Assembly (NCBI RefSeq): GCF_037949795.1
Contig: NZ_CP149932.1
Coordinates: forward strand, 1,539,001 to 1,603,000
Reading direction: 5' to 3'
DNA: 64,000 nucleotides
DNA from: Thioclava sp. GXIMD2076
Lineage (GTDB): Bacteria > Pseudomonadota > Alphaproteobacteria > Rhodobacterales > Rhodobacteraceae
Below the pieces are notes generated by a model. It did no database searches. It saw only the letters and a list, made by a program, of their open reading frames with translations, and was not told the DNA's origin. The translations under genes were made by a program, and so were the position numbers. Below, in pieces: positions 24,838 to 34,361 of the stretch (its first letter is position 1; each line of letters starts with the position of its first letter).

Positions 24838-25263
24838 ATGGCATATCGGCACAGGATACTGGCCGCGCTGGCCATGGGGGCGCTTGCGCCGCTTGCCTCG
24901 GCGGCCACACCGCCTGCGGGCGAGATCCGTCTTGTGTCGATCTCTTCGGGGCAGCCCGAGCCTATTCTGACCGAAGATCTGAAAACGACGCAGGATACCG
25001 AGTTCCGGGGCTGTTTCCACACGCCGCTGAGCCTCGGTATGCTGACCGAAACCTTCACCGTAGATCCCAAGGCCGCGCCCGAGCCGGAACAGCAGGGGTT
25101 TTCCTGCTATGATCCGGCGCGCCTGACCGAGGATCTGCGCACAGGCGAGGCGATTGCCTTCCTGTCCGAACCCGACATCACCCCCGGCATCGACCGGGTG
25201 GTGGCCATTTATTCCGATGGCCGGGCCTATGCCTGGCATCAGCGACACGCCGCGGAGAATTGA
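24838..25263 (+). CDS. Exported hypothetical protein between glyQ and glyS (DUF6446-like)
   Basis: A 141-residue protein of unknown function whose start lies 1 base after the glyQ stop and whose stop lies 1 base before the glyS start. N-terminal hydrophobic stretch MAYRHRILAALAMGALAPLASAA reads as a signal peptide or anchor. The mature part has two cysteines (GCFHTPLSLGMLTETF, FSCYDPARLTEDL) and ends GIDRVVAIYSDGRAYAWHQ. From memory this resembles DUF6446 proteins that occupy the same place in other Rhodobacteraceae; I cannot verify that here. Its tight coupling suggests coexpression with GlyRS, but an exported product cannot be part of the synthetase. Confidence 0.82.
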   Translation: MAYRHRILAALAMGALAPLASAATPPAGEIRLVSISSGQPEPILTEDLKTTQDTEFRGCFHTPLSLGMLTETFTVDPKAAPEPEQQGFSCYDPARLTEDLRTGEAIAFLSEPDITPGIDRVVAIYSDGRAYAWHQRHAAEN

Positions 25264-25264
25264 C

Positions 25265-27325
25265 ATGCCCGATCTTCTAATCGAACTCTTTTCCGAGGAA
25301 ATCCCCGCGCGGATGCAGGGCCGCGCGCGCGAGGACCTCAAGAAGCTCGTGACCGACGGGCTGGTCGAGGCGGGCCTGACCTACGCCTCTGCCGGCGCCT
25401 TCTCGACCCCGCGCCGCCTTGTGCTGACGCTGGAGGGACTGTCGAAAGAGAGCCCGACGCTGCGCGAGGAGCGCAAAGGCCCCAAGGTCGGCGCGCCAGA
25501 GAAAGCGATCGAGGGGTTCCTGCGCTCGACCGGTCTGACGATGGACCAGCTGGAGATCCGCGACGAGAAAAAGGGTCAGGTCTATTTTGCGGTCGTCGAG
25601 AAAGAGGGCCGCGAGGCGCCTGCGATCATCGCCGAGGTGCTGGAAAAGACCATCCGCAATTTCCCCTGGCCCAAATCGATGCGCTGGGGCGCGGGGAGTT
25701 TGCGCTGGGTGCGCCCGCTGCATTCGATCCTGTGCCTGCTGTCCGATGAGGGCGGGGCCGAGGTGGTCGATCTGGATATCGACGGGATCACATCCGGCAA
25801 TACCACCGAAGGCCACCGCTTCATGGCACCGGGCCGTTTTTCTGTCACCGGTTTCGAGGATTACTGCGCCAAACTGGCGGCGGCCAAAGTCGTGCTGGAC
25901 AGCGCCGAGCGCGAGCAGACCATCTGGCACGATGCCGAGCAGATGGCTTTTGCCCGCGGGCTCGAACTGGTGGCTGACCGCGGCCTGCTGACCGAGGTGG
26001 CAGGGCTCGTCGAATGCCCTGTGGCGCTGATGGGCCAGATTGATGACGAGTTCCTCGAGCTGCCGCCCGAAGTGCTGCAGACCTCGATGAAAGAGCACCA
26101 GAAATTCTTCTCGGTGAAAAACCCCAAAACCGGCCGGATCGAGGGCTTTGTCACCGTGGCCAACCGCGAGACCGCCGACAACGGCGCGACGATCCTCAAG
26201 GGCAACCAGAAGGTGCTTTCGGCGCGTCTGTCGGATGCCAAATTCTTCTGGGAAAACGATAACCGTCTGGTCAAGGCCGAGGGGCTCTCGGGCATGGGCG
26301 CGGGGCTTGCGGATGTGACCTTCCACAATGCGCTCGGCTCACAGGCCGACCGTATCGCGCGGATTGCGACACTTGCCACGGAGATCGCGCAAAAGGTCGG
26401 CGCTTCGCCCGATCTGGCCCGCGAGGCCGCCGAGGTCGCCAAGGCCGATCTGCGCTCGGAAATGGTCTATGAGTTCCCCGAATTGCAGGGGATCATGGGG
26501 CGCTATTATGCCCAACGCGCGGGCCTGCCCGAGGCCGTGGCCGATGCCTGCCGCGACCATTACTCGCCGCTCGGCCCGTCCGATGATGTGCCTACCGCAC
26601 CGGTGACGGTCGCCGTGGCGCTGGCTGACAAGATCGACACGCTGACGGGCTTCTGGGCGATCGATGAAAAGCCTACCGGCTCCAAGGACCCTTTCGCGCT
26701 GCGCCGTGCGGCCTTGGGTGTGATCCGTCTGATCCTGACCAATGATCTGCGGCTGAACCTCACCGAGGTCTTCGCCAAGGGCTATGAGGGTGCGGATGCC
26801 GCCGATCTCTTGTCCTTCTTCCATGATCGTCTGAAGGTCTATCTGAAGGATCAGGGCATCCGCCATGATGTGATCGACGCAGTTCTGGCGATGCCCGGAA
26901 ATGATGATCTGACACTGCTGGTCAACCGTGCCGAGGCGCTTTCGGGCTTCCTGAAAACCGATGACGGCGAGAACCTCATTCAGGGCTATAAGCGCGCCAA
27001 TAACATCCTCACGCAGGCCGAGGAGAAAGATGGCGTGGAATACAGCTTCGGTGCCGATGCGAAATTCGCCGAAGGCCCCGAGGAGAAGGCGCTGTTTGCC
27101 GCGCTCGATAAGGCCGAGGCGGAAATCACACCGGCCATGAAGTCGCAGGAATTCGCCAGCGCGATGGGGGCTATGGCCCAGCTGCGCGCGCCGATTGATG
27201 CGTTCTTCACCGCCGTGCAGATCAATTCCGATAATCAGATCGTGCGCCGGAACCGCCTGAACCTGCTCTCCCGTATCCGCCAGATCTGCCTGTCGGTCGC
27301 CGATCTGAACCGGATCGAGGGCTAA
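25265..27325 (+). CDS. glyS: Glycyl-tRNA synthetase, beta subunit
   Basis: A 686-residue beta subunit, near the usual ~690. It begins MPDLLIELFSEEIPARMQ; other marks are NFPWPKSMRWG, TSMKEHQKFFSV, ANRETADNGATILKGNQKVL, DAKFFWENDN, and an HD-like/anticodon-binding C-terminus ending LLSRIRQICLSVADLNRIEG. It binds tRNA-Gly and completes the alpha2-beta2 enzyme. The longer open frame from 25154 overlaps the preceding gene and is not used. A hairpin with a T tail follows at 27384. Confidence 0.97.
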   Translation: MPDLLIELFSEEIPARMQGRAREDLKKLVTDGLVEAGLTYASAGAFSTPRRLVLTLEGLSKESPTLREERKGPKVGAPEKAIEGFLRSTGLTMDQLEIRDEKKGQVYFAVVEKEGREAPAIIAEVLEKTIRNFPWPKSMRWGAGSLRWVRPLHSILCLLSDEGGAEVVDLDIDGITSGNTTEGHRFMAPGRFSVTGFEDYCAKLAAAKVVLDSAEREQTIWHDAEQMAFARGLELVADRGLLTEVAGLVECPVALMGQIDDEFLELPPEVLQTSMKEHQKFFSVKNPKTGRIEGFVTVANRETADNGATILKGNQKVLSARLSDAKFFWENDNRLVKAEGLSGMGAGLADVTFHNALGSQADRIARIATLATEIAQKVGASPDLAREAAEVAKADLRSEMVYEFPELQGIMGRYYAQRAGLPEAVADACRDHYSPLGPSDDVPTAPVTVAVALADKIDTLTGFWAIDEKPTGSKDPFALRRAALGVIRLILTNDLRLNLTEVFAKGYEGADAADLLSFFHDRLKVYLKDQGIRHDVIDAVLAMPGNDDLTLLVNRAEALSGFLKTDDGENLIQGYKRANNILTQAEEKDGVEYSFGADAKFAEGPEEKALFAALDKAEAEITPAMKSQEFASAMGAMAQLRAPIDAFFTAVQINSDNQIVRRNRLNLLSRIRQICLSVADLNRIEG

Positions 27326-27383
27326 CGCCTTGTTTTCACGCCACGAGTGAGGCGCGCAAGCTAGATAACACGTTCATCATGCG

Positions 27384-27420
27384 AAACCGGCGGGACGCGC
27401 TTTGCGTGCCACCGGTTTTC
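27384..27420 (+). terminator. Probable terminator of the glyQ-glyS unit
   Basis: Imperfect stem with outer arms AAACCGG / CCGGTTTT and an inner ACGC / GCGT pairing, ending in TTTTC, 59 bases after glyS and just before the next gene. Confidence 0.6.
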
Positions 27421-27455
27421 ATGTATGCTGCACCTGCACAATGGGGCTCGCTGCA

Positions 27456-29990
27456 ATGCAGAAATTTTATGATTTTCCCGAGTTCGTCGAGCTAACCCCC
27501 ACCGCCAAGGTTGAAAAATCTCGGCACGGTTGGCGCGCGAAATGTCTACAACGGTTGATTCGGCTGGATCTGCCGGTGCCGCCGACCGTGGCCCTCCCCG
27601 TCGAGACGGTAAAATCCATTGCGACGGGCCAGATGCCCGATCTTGCGCCGCTGACCAATGTCTTCGGGCAGGATTTCCTGATTTCCGTGCGCTCGAGCCC
27701 CGAGAACCCCGAATGGGGCGGTCCGGGGACGGTGCTGAATGTTGGAATGAACAATGCGATGCATCAGCGCCTGTCCGAAACCCACGGGCGGGAGGCGGCG
27801 GATGCACTCTATCTGAATTTCGTGCAGGGCTATGCGATCCATGTCGCCCGCCTCGACCCGGATATGTTCTCGGCAGAGGCTGGGGAGGGCGCGCTGCAGG
27901 AGGCACTGGACGCATTTGCCGAGGAAATGGAAGAGGATTTCCCGCAGGATCCGCTGACCCAGCTGCGCGAGGTGCTCAGGTCGATGGCGCGGGCATGGGA
28001 AGGCACCACCGCGCGTCTTCTGCGTCAGGCCAAGGGCGCGCCTGCCGAGGCGACGCTGGGGCTGGTGCTGCAGGAGATGGCGCTGGGGATCGGGCCGGGG
28101 CTTTCGGGGTCGGGCACGATCCAGTTCGTGGAAAGCGTGACCGGCCAACCGCAGATCACGGGGCGTTTCCGTGGCCAGTCCCAAGGACGGGCGAATTCGG
28201 TCGAGACCCATTATCTGACGCGCGACGAACGCGGTGCCTCGCTCGAGGAGATGGCGCCCGAGGTCTTTGCCCAGCTGGTTGCCTTCAGCCCCGTCTGCCG
28301 CAAGCGGCTGCGCGAGGAGATGCAGATCGAGTTCACCATCGAGAGTGGCCGCATTGCAGTGATCGATGCGGTGCGGGTGCAACGCTCGGCACGGGCGGCT
28401 GTGCGGATCGCGGTGGCTCTGGCCGAGGACGGGGTGATCCCGCGCGACGAGGCGCTGTTGCGGATCGAACCGCGGGCCCTGACCGAACTCCTGCACTATC
28501 AGGTGGACCCGCGCGCCCCGCGCGATGTGATCGCCCGCGGGATCGGGGCCTCACCCGGTGCGGCGACCGGCAAGATCGTGTTCTCGGCCGCGGCGGCGCA
28601 GGCTGCGGCCTCGCGCGACGAGCCCTGTATTCTGGTGCGCCGCGAGACCCAGCCCGAGGATATACGCGGCATGCACGCGGCCAATGCGGTGCTGACCGAA
28701 CGCGGTGGCATGACCAGCCATGCAGCGGTGATTGCCCGTGGTTTGGGGCTGCCCTGCATCGTGGGTTGCACCAATATTACGCTCAATGCGCGTGATCACA
28801 GCTTTACCGGACCCAAGGGGAGAGTGTTCCGCGAGGGCGATATCATTACCGTCGATGGCACAAGTGGCGAGGTGCTTCTGGGCGAGGCCGAGATGCTGGA
28901 GCCCTCGCTCGATGACGGGTTCCGCACATTGCTGCATTGGGCCGATAATGTGCGCGATATCGGCATCCGTGCCAATGCGGACACCCCCGATGATGCCCGC
29001 ACCGCGCGCAATTTCGAGGCGGACGGGATCGGGCTGTGCCGGACCGAGCATATGTTCTTCGACGAGGACAGGCTTACGGTGATGCGCGAGATGATCTTCG
29101 TGGACAGCCCCGAGGACCGTGCCGCCGTGCTCGAACGTCTGTTGCCGATGCAGCGCAACGATTTTATCGCGCTTTTCGATATTATGGCAGGGGCGCCGGT
29201 CTGTATCCGGCTGTTCGATCCGCCGCTGCACGAGTTTTTGCCGCATAGCCGGGAGGGGATGCGCGAACTCGCCGAGGCTTTGGGGCGGCCTTTGTCGGAA
29301 GTGACGCGGCGCTGCGAGGCGATGACGGAGTTCAACCCGATGCTGGGGATGCGTGGCGTGCGTCTTGGCGTAACCTTGCCCGAGATCTACGATATGCAGG
29401 CCCGCGCCATCTTCGAGGCGGTGGTCGAGGCGGGGCGTCGGGGCTCGGTCATCGTGCCCGAGATCATGATCCCGCTGGTTTCCGCCTCGCGCGAGGTGGA
29501 GCTGGTGAAGACCCGCATCGATGCGGTCGCAGCCGCCGTGCGTAACCAGCAGAAGGCGCAGTTTTCCTATAAACTGGGTGTGATGATGGAAACGCCGCGC
29601 GCGGCGCTGCGCGCGGGCGAGATCGCCGAACATGCAGAGTTCATGTCCTTTGGAACGAACGACCTGACCCAGATGACCTATGGTCTGTCGCGCGACGATG
29701 CGGGGCGGTTCATGTCGACCTATGTAAACCAGCGCGTCTTCTCCGAAGATCCGTTCCATATTCTGGATATCGAAGGGGTGGGCGAGTTGTTGCTGATCGG
29801 GGCAGGGCGCGGCCGCGCGACACGGCGCGATATCACGATCTCGGTCTGCGGCGAGCATGGTGGCAACCCCGAATCGATTGCATTCTGCCGCGCTGCGGGC
29901 TTCGATTATGTGTCCTGCTCACCATTTCGTGTTCCGGTTGCGCGCCTTGCTGCGGCCCATTTCGCCCTTCTGGCTCCCAAGCAGCAGTGA
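27456..29990 (+). CDS. Pyruvate, phosphate dikinase-like PEP-utilising enzyme, short N-terminal variant
   Basis: About 844 residues (start could also be 27441 or 27402; no clear ribosome site decides). The C-terminal two thirds are fully PPDK-like: phosphohistidine motif GGMTSHAAVIARGLGLPCIV with His422, PEP-binding barrel with FMSFGTNDLTQMTYGLSRDD and CGEHGGNPESIAFC with Cys798. Against the well-studied clostridial enzyme (His455, Cys831) both sites are shifted by 33, so the missing residues all lie in the N-terminal ATP-grasp part, where SVRSSPENPEWGGPGTVLN replaces the usual SVRSGARxSMPGMMDTVLN. It may interconvert pyruvate and PEP, or use another nucleotide or acceptor. Monocistronic. Confidence 0.82.
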   Translation: MQKFYDFPEFVELTPTAKVEKSRHGWRAKCLQRLIRLDLPVPPTVALPVETVKSIATGQMPDLAPLTNVFGQDFLISVRSSPENPEWGGPGTVLNVGMNNAMHQRLSETHGREAADALYLNFVQGYAIHVARLDPDMFSAEAGEGALQEALDAFAEEMEEDFPQDPLTQLREVLRSMARAWEGTTARLLRQAKGAPAEATLGLVLQEMALGIGPGLSGSGTIQFVESVTGQPQITGRFRGQSQGRANSVETHYLTRDERGASLEEMAPEVFAQLVAFSPVCRKRLREEMQIEFTIESGRIAVIDAVRVQRSARAAVRIAVALAEDGVIPRDEALLRIEPRALTELLHYQVDPRAPRDVIARGIGASPGAATGKIVFSAAAAQAAASRDEPCILVRRETQPEDIRGMHAANAVLTERGGMTSHAAVIARGLGLPCIVGCTNITLNARDHSFTGPKGRVFREGDIITVDGTSGEVLLGEAEMLEPSLDDGFRTLLHWADNVRDIGIRANADTPDDARTARNFEADGIGLCRTEHMFFDEDRLTVMREMIFVDSPEDRAAVLERLLPMQRNDFIALFDIMAGAPVCIRLFDPPLHEFLPHSREGMRELAEALGRPLSEVTRRCEAMTEFNPMLGMRGVRLGVTLPEIYDMQARAIFEAVVEAGRRGSVIVPEIMIPLVSASREVELVKTRIDAVAAAVRNQQKAQFSYKLGVMMETPRAALRAGEIAEHAEFMSFGTNDLTQMTYGLSRDDAGRFMSTYVNQRVFSEDPFHILDIEGVGELLLIGAGRGRATRRDITISVCGEHGGNPESIAFCRAAGFDYVSCSPFRVPVARLAAAHFALLAPKQQ

Positions 29991-30225
29991 GGGGCGCTCG
30001 CAAATCCGTGATCCTAAAAGTTTAGATAATTCAGTTGGTTTTCTGGATATGGCGCTAAAAAATAACGTTAAGGTGACGTTAGGGTAGGCGGATTCTCGCC
30101 GCCTTTCGCCGAAGAAACTGTGGCAAAAACATCTGCTTGTAGATTTTTAACGATTTCCGCGGTAGGTCCCCCAAGTCTTGTTGGCCAGCGGTCGGCAGGG
30201 CGCGAAACCACTGCGAGACGGACAC

Positions 30226-30897
30226 ATGACGAAGTTTATCGGTAAGATTGTAGCGATTTTCGCCTTTGCGCTCTGTGCGCAGCTAGGTGCAGCCCAAGCC
30301 GAAGTGACAGTAAGCGGGTCCAACGACCCTACAATCGATATCGATACGCCTCTGGCATCCATGCTCTCGGGGGAGCGTGACACGCTGGGCAAGTTCTCCG
30401 CCGCTCAGGTATCCAAACTCATGACCCCGCCGGAAGGTTCCACACCGCCCTCGCTGACGGCCTCGTGGCTGGCAGCCCAGCCTGCCGCACAGGGCGGTGC
30501 CCAGTTCGACTGTCTGGCGCAGGTGATCTATCACGAAGCGCGCGGCGAGAGCCTCAAGGGCCAGCAGGCCGTGGCCGAGGTGGTGCTCAACCGCGTTGAT
30601 GATCCGGCCTTCCCTAATACTGTTTGCGGTGTGGTCCATCAGGGCACCAAACGCGCTTGCCAGTTCAGCTGGACCTGTGATGGCAAATCCGATGCCATCG
30701 CCAACCGTGCCAGCTATGCCCGTGTGGCCAAGGTCGCCCGTGCCATGATGGATGGCGCCCCGCGCAGCCTGACCGATGGCGCGACCTTCTTCCATACGCC
30801 CGCCGTGCGCCCCGCCTGGTCGAAGCGTTTCGTGAAAACCACCCGCGTGGGCTCGCATATTTTCTACCGCAAACCGGTGCGGACCGCTTCCAACTAA
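30226..30897 (+). CDS. Exported cell-wall hydrolase, SleB family
   Basis: A 223-residue protein with signal peptide MTKFIGKIVAIFAFALCAQLG..AQA. The hydrolase_2 (SleB) domain runs from ~residue 105 to the C-terminus: CLAQVIYHEARGESLKGQQA with the catalytic Glu of YHEARGE, VAEVVLNRV, FPNTVCGVVHQGT, CQFSWTCDGKSD, and GATFFHTPAVRPAW. Such enzymes are lytic transglycosylase-type or amidase-type peptidoglycan hydrolases in the periplasm. The ATG at 30226 is preferred to 30178 for the signal peptide. The 235 bases upstream carry a CGTTA-AGGT / CGTTA-GGGT direct repeat (30065-30086) of unknown meaning. Confidence 0.9.
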   Translation: MTKFIGKIVAIFAFALCAQLGAAQAEVTVSGSNDPTIDIDTPLASMLSGERDTLGKFSAAQVSKLMTPPEGSTPPSLTASWLAAQPAAQGGAQFDCLAQVIYHEARGESLKGQQAVAEVVLNRVDDPAFPNTVCGVVHQGTKRACQFSWTCDGKSDAIANRASYARVAKVARAMMDGAPRSLTDGATFFHTPAVRPAWSKRFVKTTRVGSHIFYRKPVRTASN

Positions 30898-30935
30898 CAC
30901 GCTCGTGTCGTTTCTCGCTGCTATCCGACGTTTCG

Positions 30936-30960
30936 GGGTGGGCATTTGCCCGCCCTTTTT
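30936..30960 (+). terminator. Intrinsic terminator of the SleB-family gene
   Basis: Stem GGGTGGGC / GCCCGCCC (one G-T wobble), loop ATTT, then five T residues. Confidence 0.88.
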
Positions 30961-31010
30961 CTATTTTCCGCCCAAAGAAAAGCCCTGCCGGCCAAGCCAG
31001 AGAGATCCCC

Positions 31011-31913
31011 ATGTCCAGCGATATCGTTCAAGCCTTTGCGCATCCCGAAGAGCGTTCGATTGCCTCGGCTCCGGCTGATCCGCGTGACCGCATCAGCCTG
31101 CGCGATCATATCGTCACCGCCGATATCGGCGCGTTCCAGCAGGAGCGCGGGCATGGCCAGCGGCTGCAGTTCAACATCGTGGTCGAGGTGCGCCCGGTGG
31201 CCGCACCGCTCGAGGATGATGTGGACCGCATCCTGTCCTATGACCGGATCACCGAAGCTGTGGCGGCAGAACTTGCGGCCGAGCGCCTGAACCTTCTGGA
31301 GACGCTGGCCGAGCGGGTGGCCGAGCGCATTCTGGCGGCGCCTCAGGCGATGCGGGTCTTCGTGCGGATCGAGAAGCTCGACCGCGGTCCGGGGGCGCTT
31401 GGCGTCGAGATCGTGCGCTCGCGGGCCTCGGTGCCGGTTCAGGCGGCAGGCGAGGCGGTGCATCCGGTGCTGGCCTATCTCTCGAACGAGACCATTGCCG
31501 CCCCCGATCTGTCGGCGCGCCTCGATGCGCTCGAAGCGGGGGCTGCGGCGGTGGTTCTGGTGGTGGGCATGCCCGAGGGCACGCCCCCGCAATCGGCCCA
31601 GGGGCCGACCCAGCGCCGGATCGATCTGCTGGCGATCGAGCAGAACGCCTGGGTTCTGGCGGGGCGTGATCCGCGCTGTGTGGTGGTATCCTCGCGCACC
31701 GAGCTCGACTGGGCGATGAAACACGGCAAGACGGTTGTCTGGGCGCCTTCGAAGATTGTGCTTGATGCGGTGGATGGCCCCAAAGGCAGCCCGCGCGATG
31801 CGGTGGCGCTGGCGGTATGGCTGGCCGAGCAGCTGGCCGCCGACCGGCTGGAACTTCACGGAAATATTGCAGCTCCGGCAGGTTCCCGCGTGAAGGTGCT
31901 CGCGCAGCGCTGA
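31011..31913 (+). CDS. folB: Dihydroneopterin aldolase with C-terminal extension
   Basis: A 300-residue protein, more than twice the usual ~120. Residues ~25-145 are FolB: LRDHIVTADIGAFQQERGHG (with the conserved Glu), FNIVVEVRP, ILSYDRITEAV, LNLLETLAERVAERIL and VRIEKLDRGPGALGVEIVRS (Lys). It cleaves dihydroneopterin to the hydroxymethyl-dihydropterin used by FolP's substrate. Residues ~150-300 form a separate domain I do not recognise, with LDALEAGAAAVVLVVGMPEG, RRIDLLAIEQNAWVLAGRD and TELDWAMKHGKTVVWAPSKI. I see no FolK motifs in it. folP follows after 43 bases. Confidence 0.85.
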   Translation: MSSDIVQAFAHPEERSIASAPADPRDRISLRDHIVTADIGAFQQERGHGQRLQFNIVVEVRPVAAPLEDDVDRILSYDRITEAVAAELAAERLNLLETLAERVAERILAAPQAMRVFVRIEKLDRGPGALGVEIVRSRASVPVQAAGEAVHPVLAYLSNETIAAPDLSARLDALEAGAAAVVLVVGMPEGTPPQSAQGPTQRRIDLLAIEQNAWVLAGRDPRCVVVSSRTELDWAMKHGKTVVWAPSKIVLDAVDGPKGSPRDAVALAVWLAEQLAADRLELHGNIAAPAGSRVKVLAQR

Positions 31914-31956
31914 GCGCGGCCAAAGATGGCTTGCCAAATCACGGCACATGCGGTGA

Positions 31957-32988
31957 ATGGAGGCCATGGAAAAGCTCTATTATCGCCCGATCCCGCGCAC
32001 GGATCTTGCCCGCCCCGACACCGCCTTCCGCTTGGCCGGAGGCTGGTGCTGGTTTGATGAAGTCGAGGTTCTGCGCCGCGGATTGCCGCCCGAGGTGATC
32101 CCTGCGCAGCATTGCCCCGAAGAGGTGCTGGAACGGCTCACCGCCAAGCGCCGGATGATCGGGTCGATGCACCTTGAGGTGCCGCGGGTGATGGGCATCC
32201 TGAATGCCACGCCCGACAGCTTCTCCGATGGCGGCGATTATTTCGATATGCATGCGGCGATGGAACGTGCCGAGGCGATGGTCGAGGAAGGCGTCGATAT
32301 TTTTGACATCGGTGGCGAGAGCACCCGTCCGGGTGCCGAGACCGTGCCCGAGGACGAAGAAATCGAACGCACCGTGCCGCTCATTCAAGAGCTGCGCGAC
32401 ATGTTCGATCTGCCGATCTCGATCGACACCCGCAAGGCGCTGGTGGCCGATGCCGCGGTCGAGGCGGGCGCCGATATGATCAATGACGTCTCGGCGATGG
32501 AATATGATCCGGGGATGGCGGAGCTGGCGATGGTTTCGGGCCTGCCGATCTGTCTGATGCATGCGCAGGGCGACCCCGAGAACATGCAGGACAAGCCCGA
32601 ATATGATGACGTGCTTCTGGATGTTTATGACCATCTCGAGGAGCGCATCGCGCTGGCCGAGGCCGAGGGGATCGACCGCGCGGCGATCATCTCGGATGTG
32701 GGGATCGGCTTTGGCAAGACGGTCGAGCATAATCTCACCCTGCTGCGCGGGCTCTCGCTGTTCCACAGCCTTGGCTGCCCGATCCTGCTGGGTGTTTCGC
32801 GCAAACGCTTCATCGGCACCATTGCGGGGGTCGAGACCGCAAAGGACCGGATGCCCGGCACGCTGGCGGTGACCCTCGCAGGGATCGCGCAGGGCGTGCA
32901 GATCCACCGTGTGCATGATGTGGCGGAAATCAAACAGGGGGTGAACCTCTGGGCGGCCCTGACGTTGGGCTGGGAGGAAGAGAAATGA
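31957..32988 (+). CDS. folP: Dihydropteroate synthase with N-terminal extension
   Basis: A 343-residue DHPS, which joins hydroxymethyl-dihydropterin pyrophosphate to p-aminobenzoate. TIM-barrel motifs: [16 protein letters not shown] (residues 78-93), [34 protein letters not shown], and [11 protein letters not shown] near 280. About 75 residues precede the first motif, roughly 50 more than in E. coli FolP ([19 protein letters not shown]..); they are in frame and high-quality coding, and no internal start has a good ribosome site. Start may be 31966. It overlaps glmM by 4 bases. Confidence 0.94.
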   Translation: MEAMEKLYYRPIPRTDLARPDTAFRLAGGWCWFDEVEVLRRGLPPEVIPAQHCPEEVLERLTAKRRMIGSMHLEVPRVMGILNATPDSFSDGGDYFDMHAAMERAEAMVEEGVDIFDIGGESTRPGAETVPEDEEIERTVPLIQELRDMFDLPISIDTRKALVADAAVEAGADMINDVSAMEYDPGMAELAMVSGLPICLMHAQGDPENMQDKPEYDDVLLDVYDHLEERIALAEAEGIDRAAIISDVGIGFGKTVEHNLTLLRGLSLFHSLGCPILLGVSRKRFIGTIAGVETAKDRMPGTLAVTLAGIAQGVQIHRVHDVAEIKQGVNLWAALTLGWEEEK

Positions 32989-34331
32989 GCAGGAAACTTT
33001 TCGGCACCGATGGGGTGCGTGGCGAGGCCAATCAGGGCCATATGACCGCCGAGATGGCGCTGCGTCTGGGGGCGGCGGCTGGGCGCTATTTCCGCCGTGC
33101 GGGCACCAATGGCCACCGCGTGGTGATCGGCAAGGATACGCGCCTTTCGGGCTATATGTTCGAGAACGCGCTGACCGCCGGTCTGACCTCGACGGGGATG
33201 AATGTGCTCCTTCTGGGGCCGGTGCCGACGCCTGCGGTGGGCTATCTCACGCGCTCGATGCGCGCCGATCTGGGGATCATGATCTCGGCGAGCCACAATC
33301 CGGCCAAGGATAACGGCATCAAGTTCTTCGGACCGGACGGGTTCAAGCTGTCCGACGAGGCCGAGATGGAGATCGAGGCGATGCTGGAGGGTGAGATCCG
33401 TCTGGCGATCCCCGACAATATCGGCCGTGCCAAGCGCATCGATGACGGGCTGGGGCGCTATGTCGAATATGCCAAGACGACCTTCCCCGCCCGCGACCGG
33501 ATGTCGGGGCTGAAGGTGGTCGTCGATTGCGCCAACGGGGCTGCCTATAAGGCCGCACCACAGGTGCTGTGGGAACTGGGCTGCGAGGTGATCCCCGTGG
33601 GGGTTGCGCCCAATGGCTACAATATCAACAAAGGCGTCGGATCGACCCACCCCGAGGCCTGCGCCGAGGCGGTCCGGACGCATGGCGCGGATCTGGGCAT
33701 CTCGCTCGATGGTGATGCGGACCGCGTGATGATCATCGACGAGACGGGCCGTGTGGCCGATGGCGACCAGATCATGGCGCTCTTTGCCCGCCGCTGGGCC
33801 GGGAAGGGTATCCTGCAGGGTGGATCGCTGGTCGCCACCGTAATGTCCAATCTGGGGCTCGAGCGCTTCCTACAGGGCCACGGGATCGGGCTCGAGCGCA
33901 CCAAGGTCGGCGACCGCTATGTGGTCGAGCGGATGCGCGCGGGTGGCTTCAATCTGGGCGGCGAGCAGTCGGGCCATATCGTGATGACCGATTACGCCAC
34001 CACCGGAGACGGTCTGATGGCGGGGCTGCAATTCCTTCTGGCCATGGCCGAGACGGGGCAGCGTGCGTCGGAACTGGTCAGCCAGTTCGAGACCGTGCCG
34101 CAGCTTCTCAAGAATGTGCGTTATCAGGCAGGGCAGGAGCCGCTGAACGATACGCAGGTCCAGAAGGTGATCGCCCAGACCGAGGCGCGGCTGCAGGGGC
34201 AGGGCCGTTTGCTGATCCGCAAATCCGGCACCGAGCCGCTGATCCGCGTGATGGCGGAATGCGAGGATGACGGTTTGCTGGCCGAATGTGTGGATGCGGT
34301 GGTTGATGCCGTGACCGTTGCGGCAGGATGA
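32985..34331 (+). CDS. glmM: Phosphoglucosamine mutase GlmM
   Basis: A 448-residue alpha-D-phosphohexomutase that turns glucosamine 6-phosphate into glucosamine 1-phosphate for UDP-GlcNAc, peptidoglycan and [14 protein letters not shown] at the N-terminus, catalytic phosphoserine loop [18 protein letters not shown] (Ser103), Mg2+ loop [11 protein letters not shown], sugar loop LGGEQSGHI and phosphate loop [14 protein letters not shown] are all intact. Translationally coupled to folP (ATGA), forming folB-folP-glmM. Ends in an intrinsic terminator. Confidence 0.97.
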   Translation: MSRKLFGTDGVRGEANQGHMTAEMALRLGAAAGRYFRRAGTNGHRVVIGKDTRLSGYMFENALTAGLTSTGMNVLLLGPVPTPAVGYLTRSMRADLGIMISASHNPAKDNGIKFFGPDGFKLSDEAEMEIEAMLEGEIRLAIPDNIGRAKRIDDGLGRYVEYAKTTFPARDRMSGLKVVVDCANGAAYKAAPQVLWELGCEVIPVGVAPNGYNINKGVGSTHPEACAEAVRTHGADLGISLDGDADRVMIIDETGRVADGDQIMALFARRWAGKGILQGGSLVATVMSNLGLERFLQGHGIGLERTKVGDRYVVERMRAGGFNLGGEQSGHIVMTDYATTGDGLMAGLQFLLAMAETGQRASELVSQFETVPQLLKNVRYQAGQEPLNDTQVQKVIAQTEARLQGQGRLLIRKSGTEPLIRVMAECEDDGLLAECVDAVVDAVTVAAG

Positions 34332-34335
34332 TGGG

Positions 34336-34361
34336 AGGCGGCCCTCGGGGCCGCCTTTTTT
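34336..34361 (+). terminator. Intrinsic terminator of folB-folP-glmM
   Basis: Stem AGGCGGCCC / GGGCCGCCT, loop TCG, followed by six T, 4 bases after the glmM stop. Confidence 0.92.

Noticed and set aside
24838-25263. Interruption of a fused glyQS gene by a frameshift
   Set aside because: glyQ and glyS are normally separate genes; the middle ORF has its own start, signal peptide and stop.
27456-29990. Decaying ppdK pseudogene
   Set aside because: The frame is intact over 844 codons and both catalytic residues and their surroundings are conserved.
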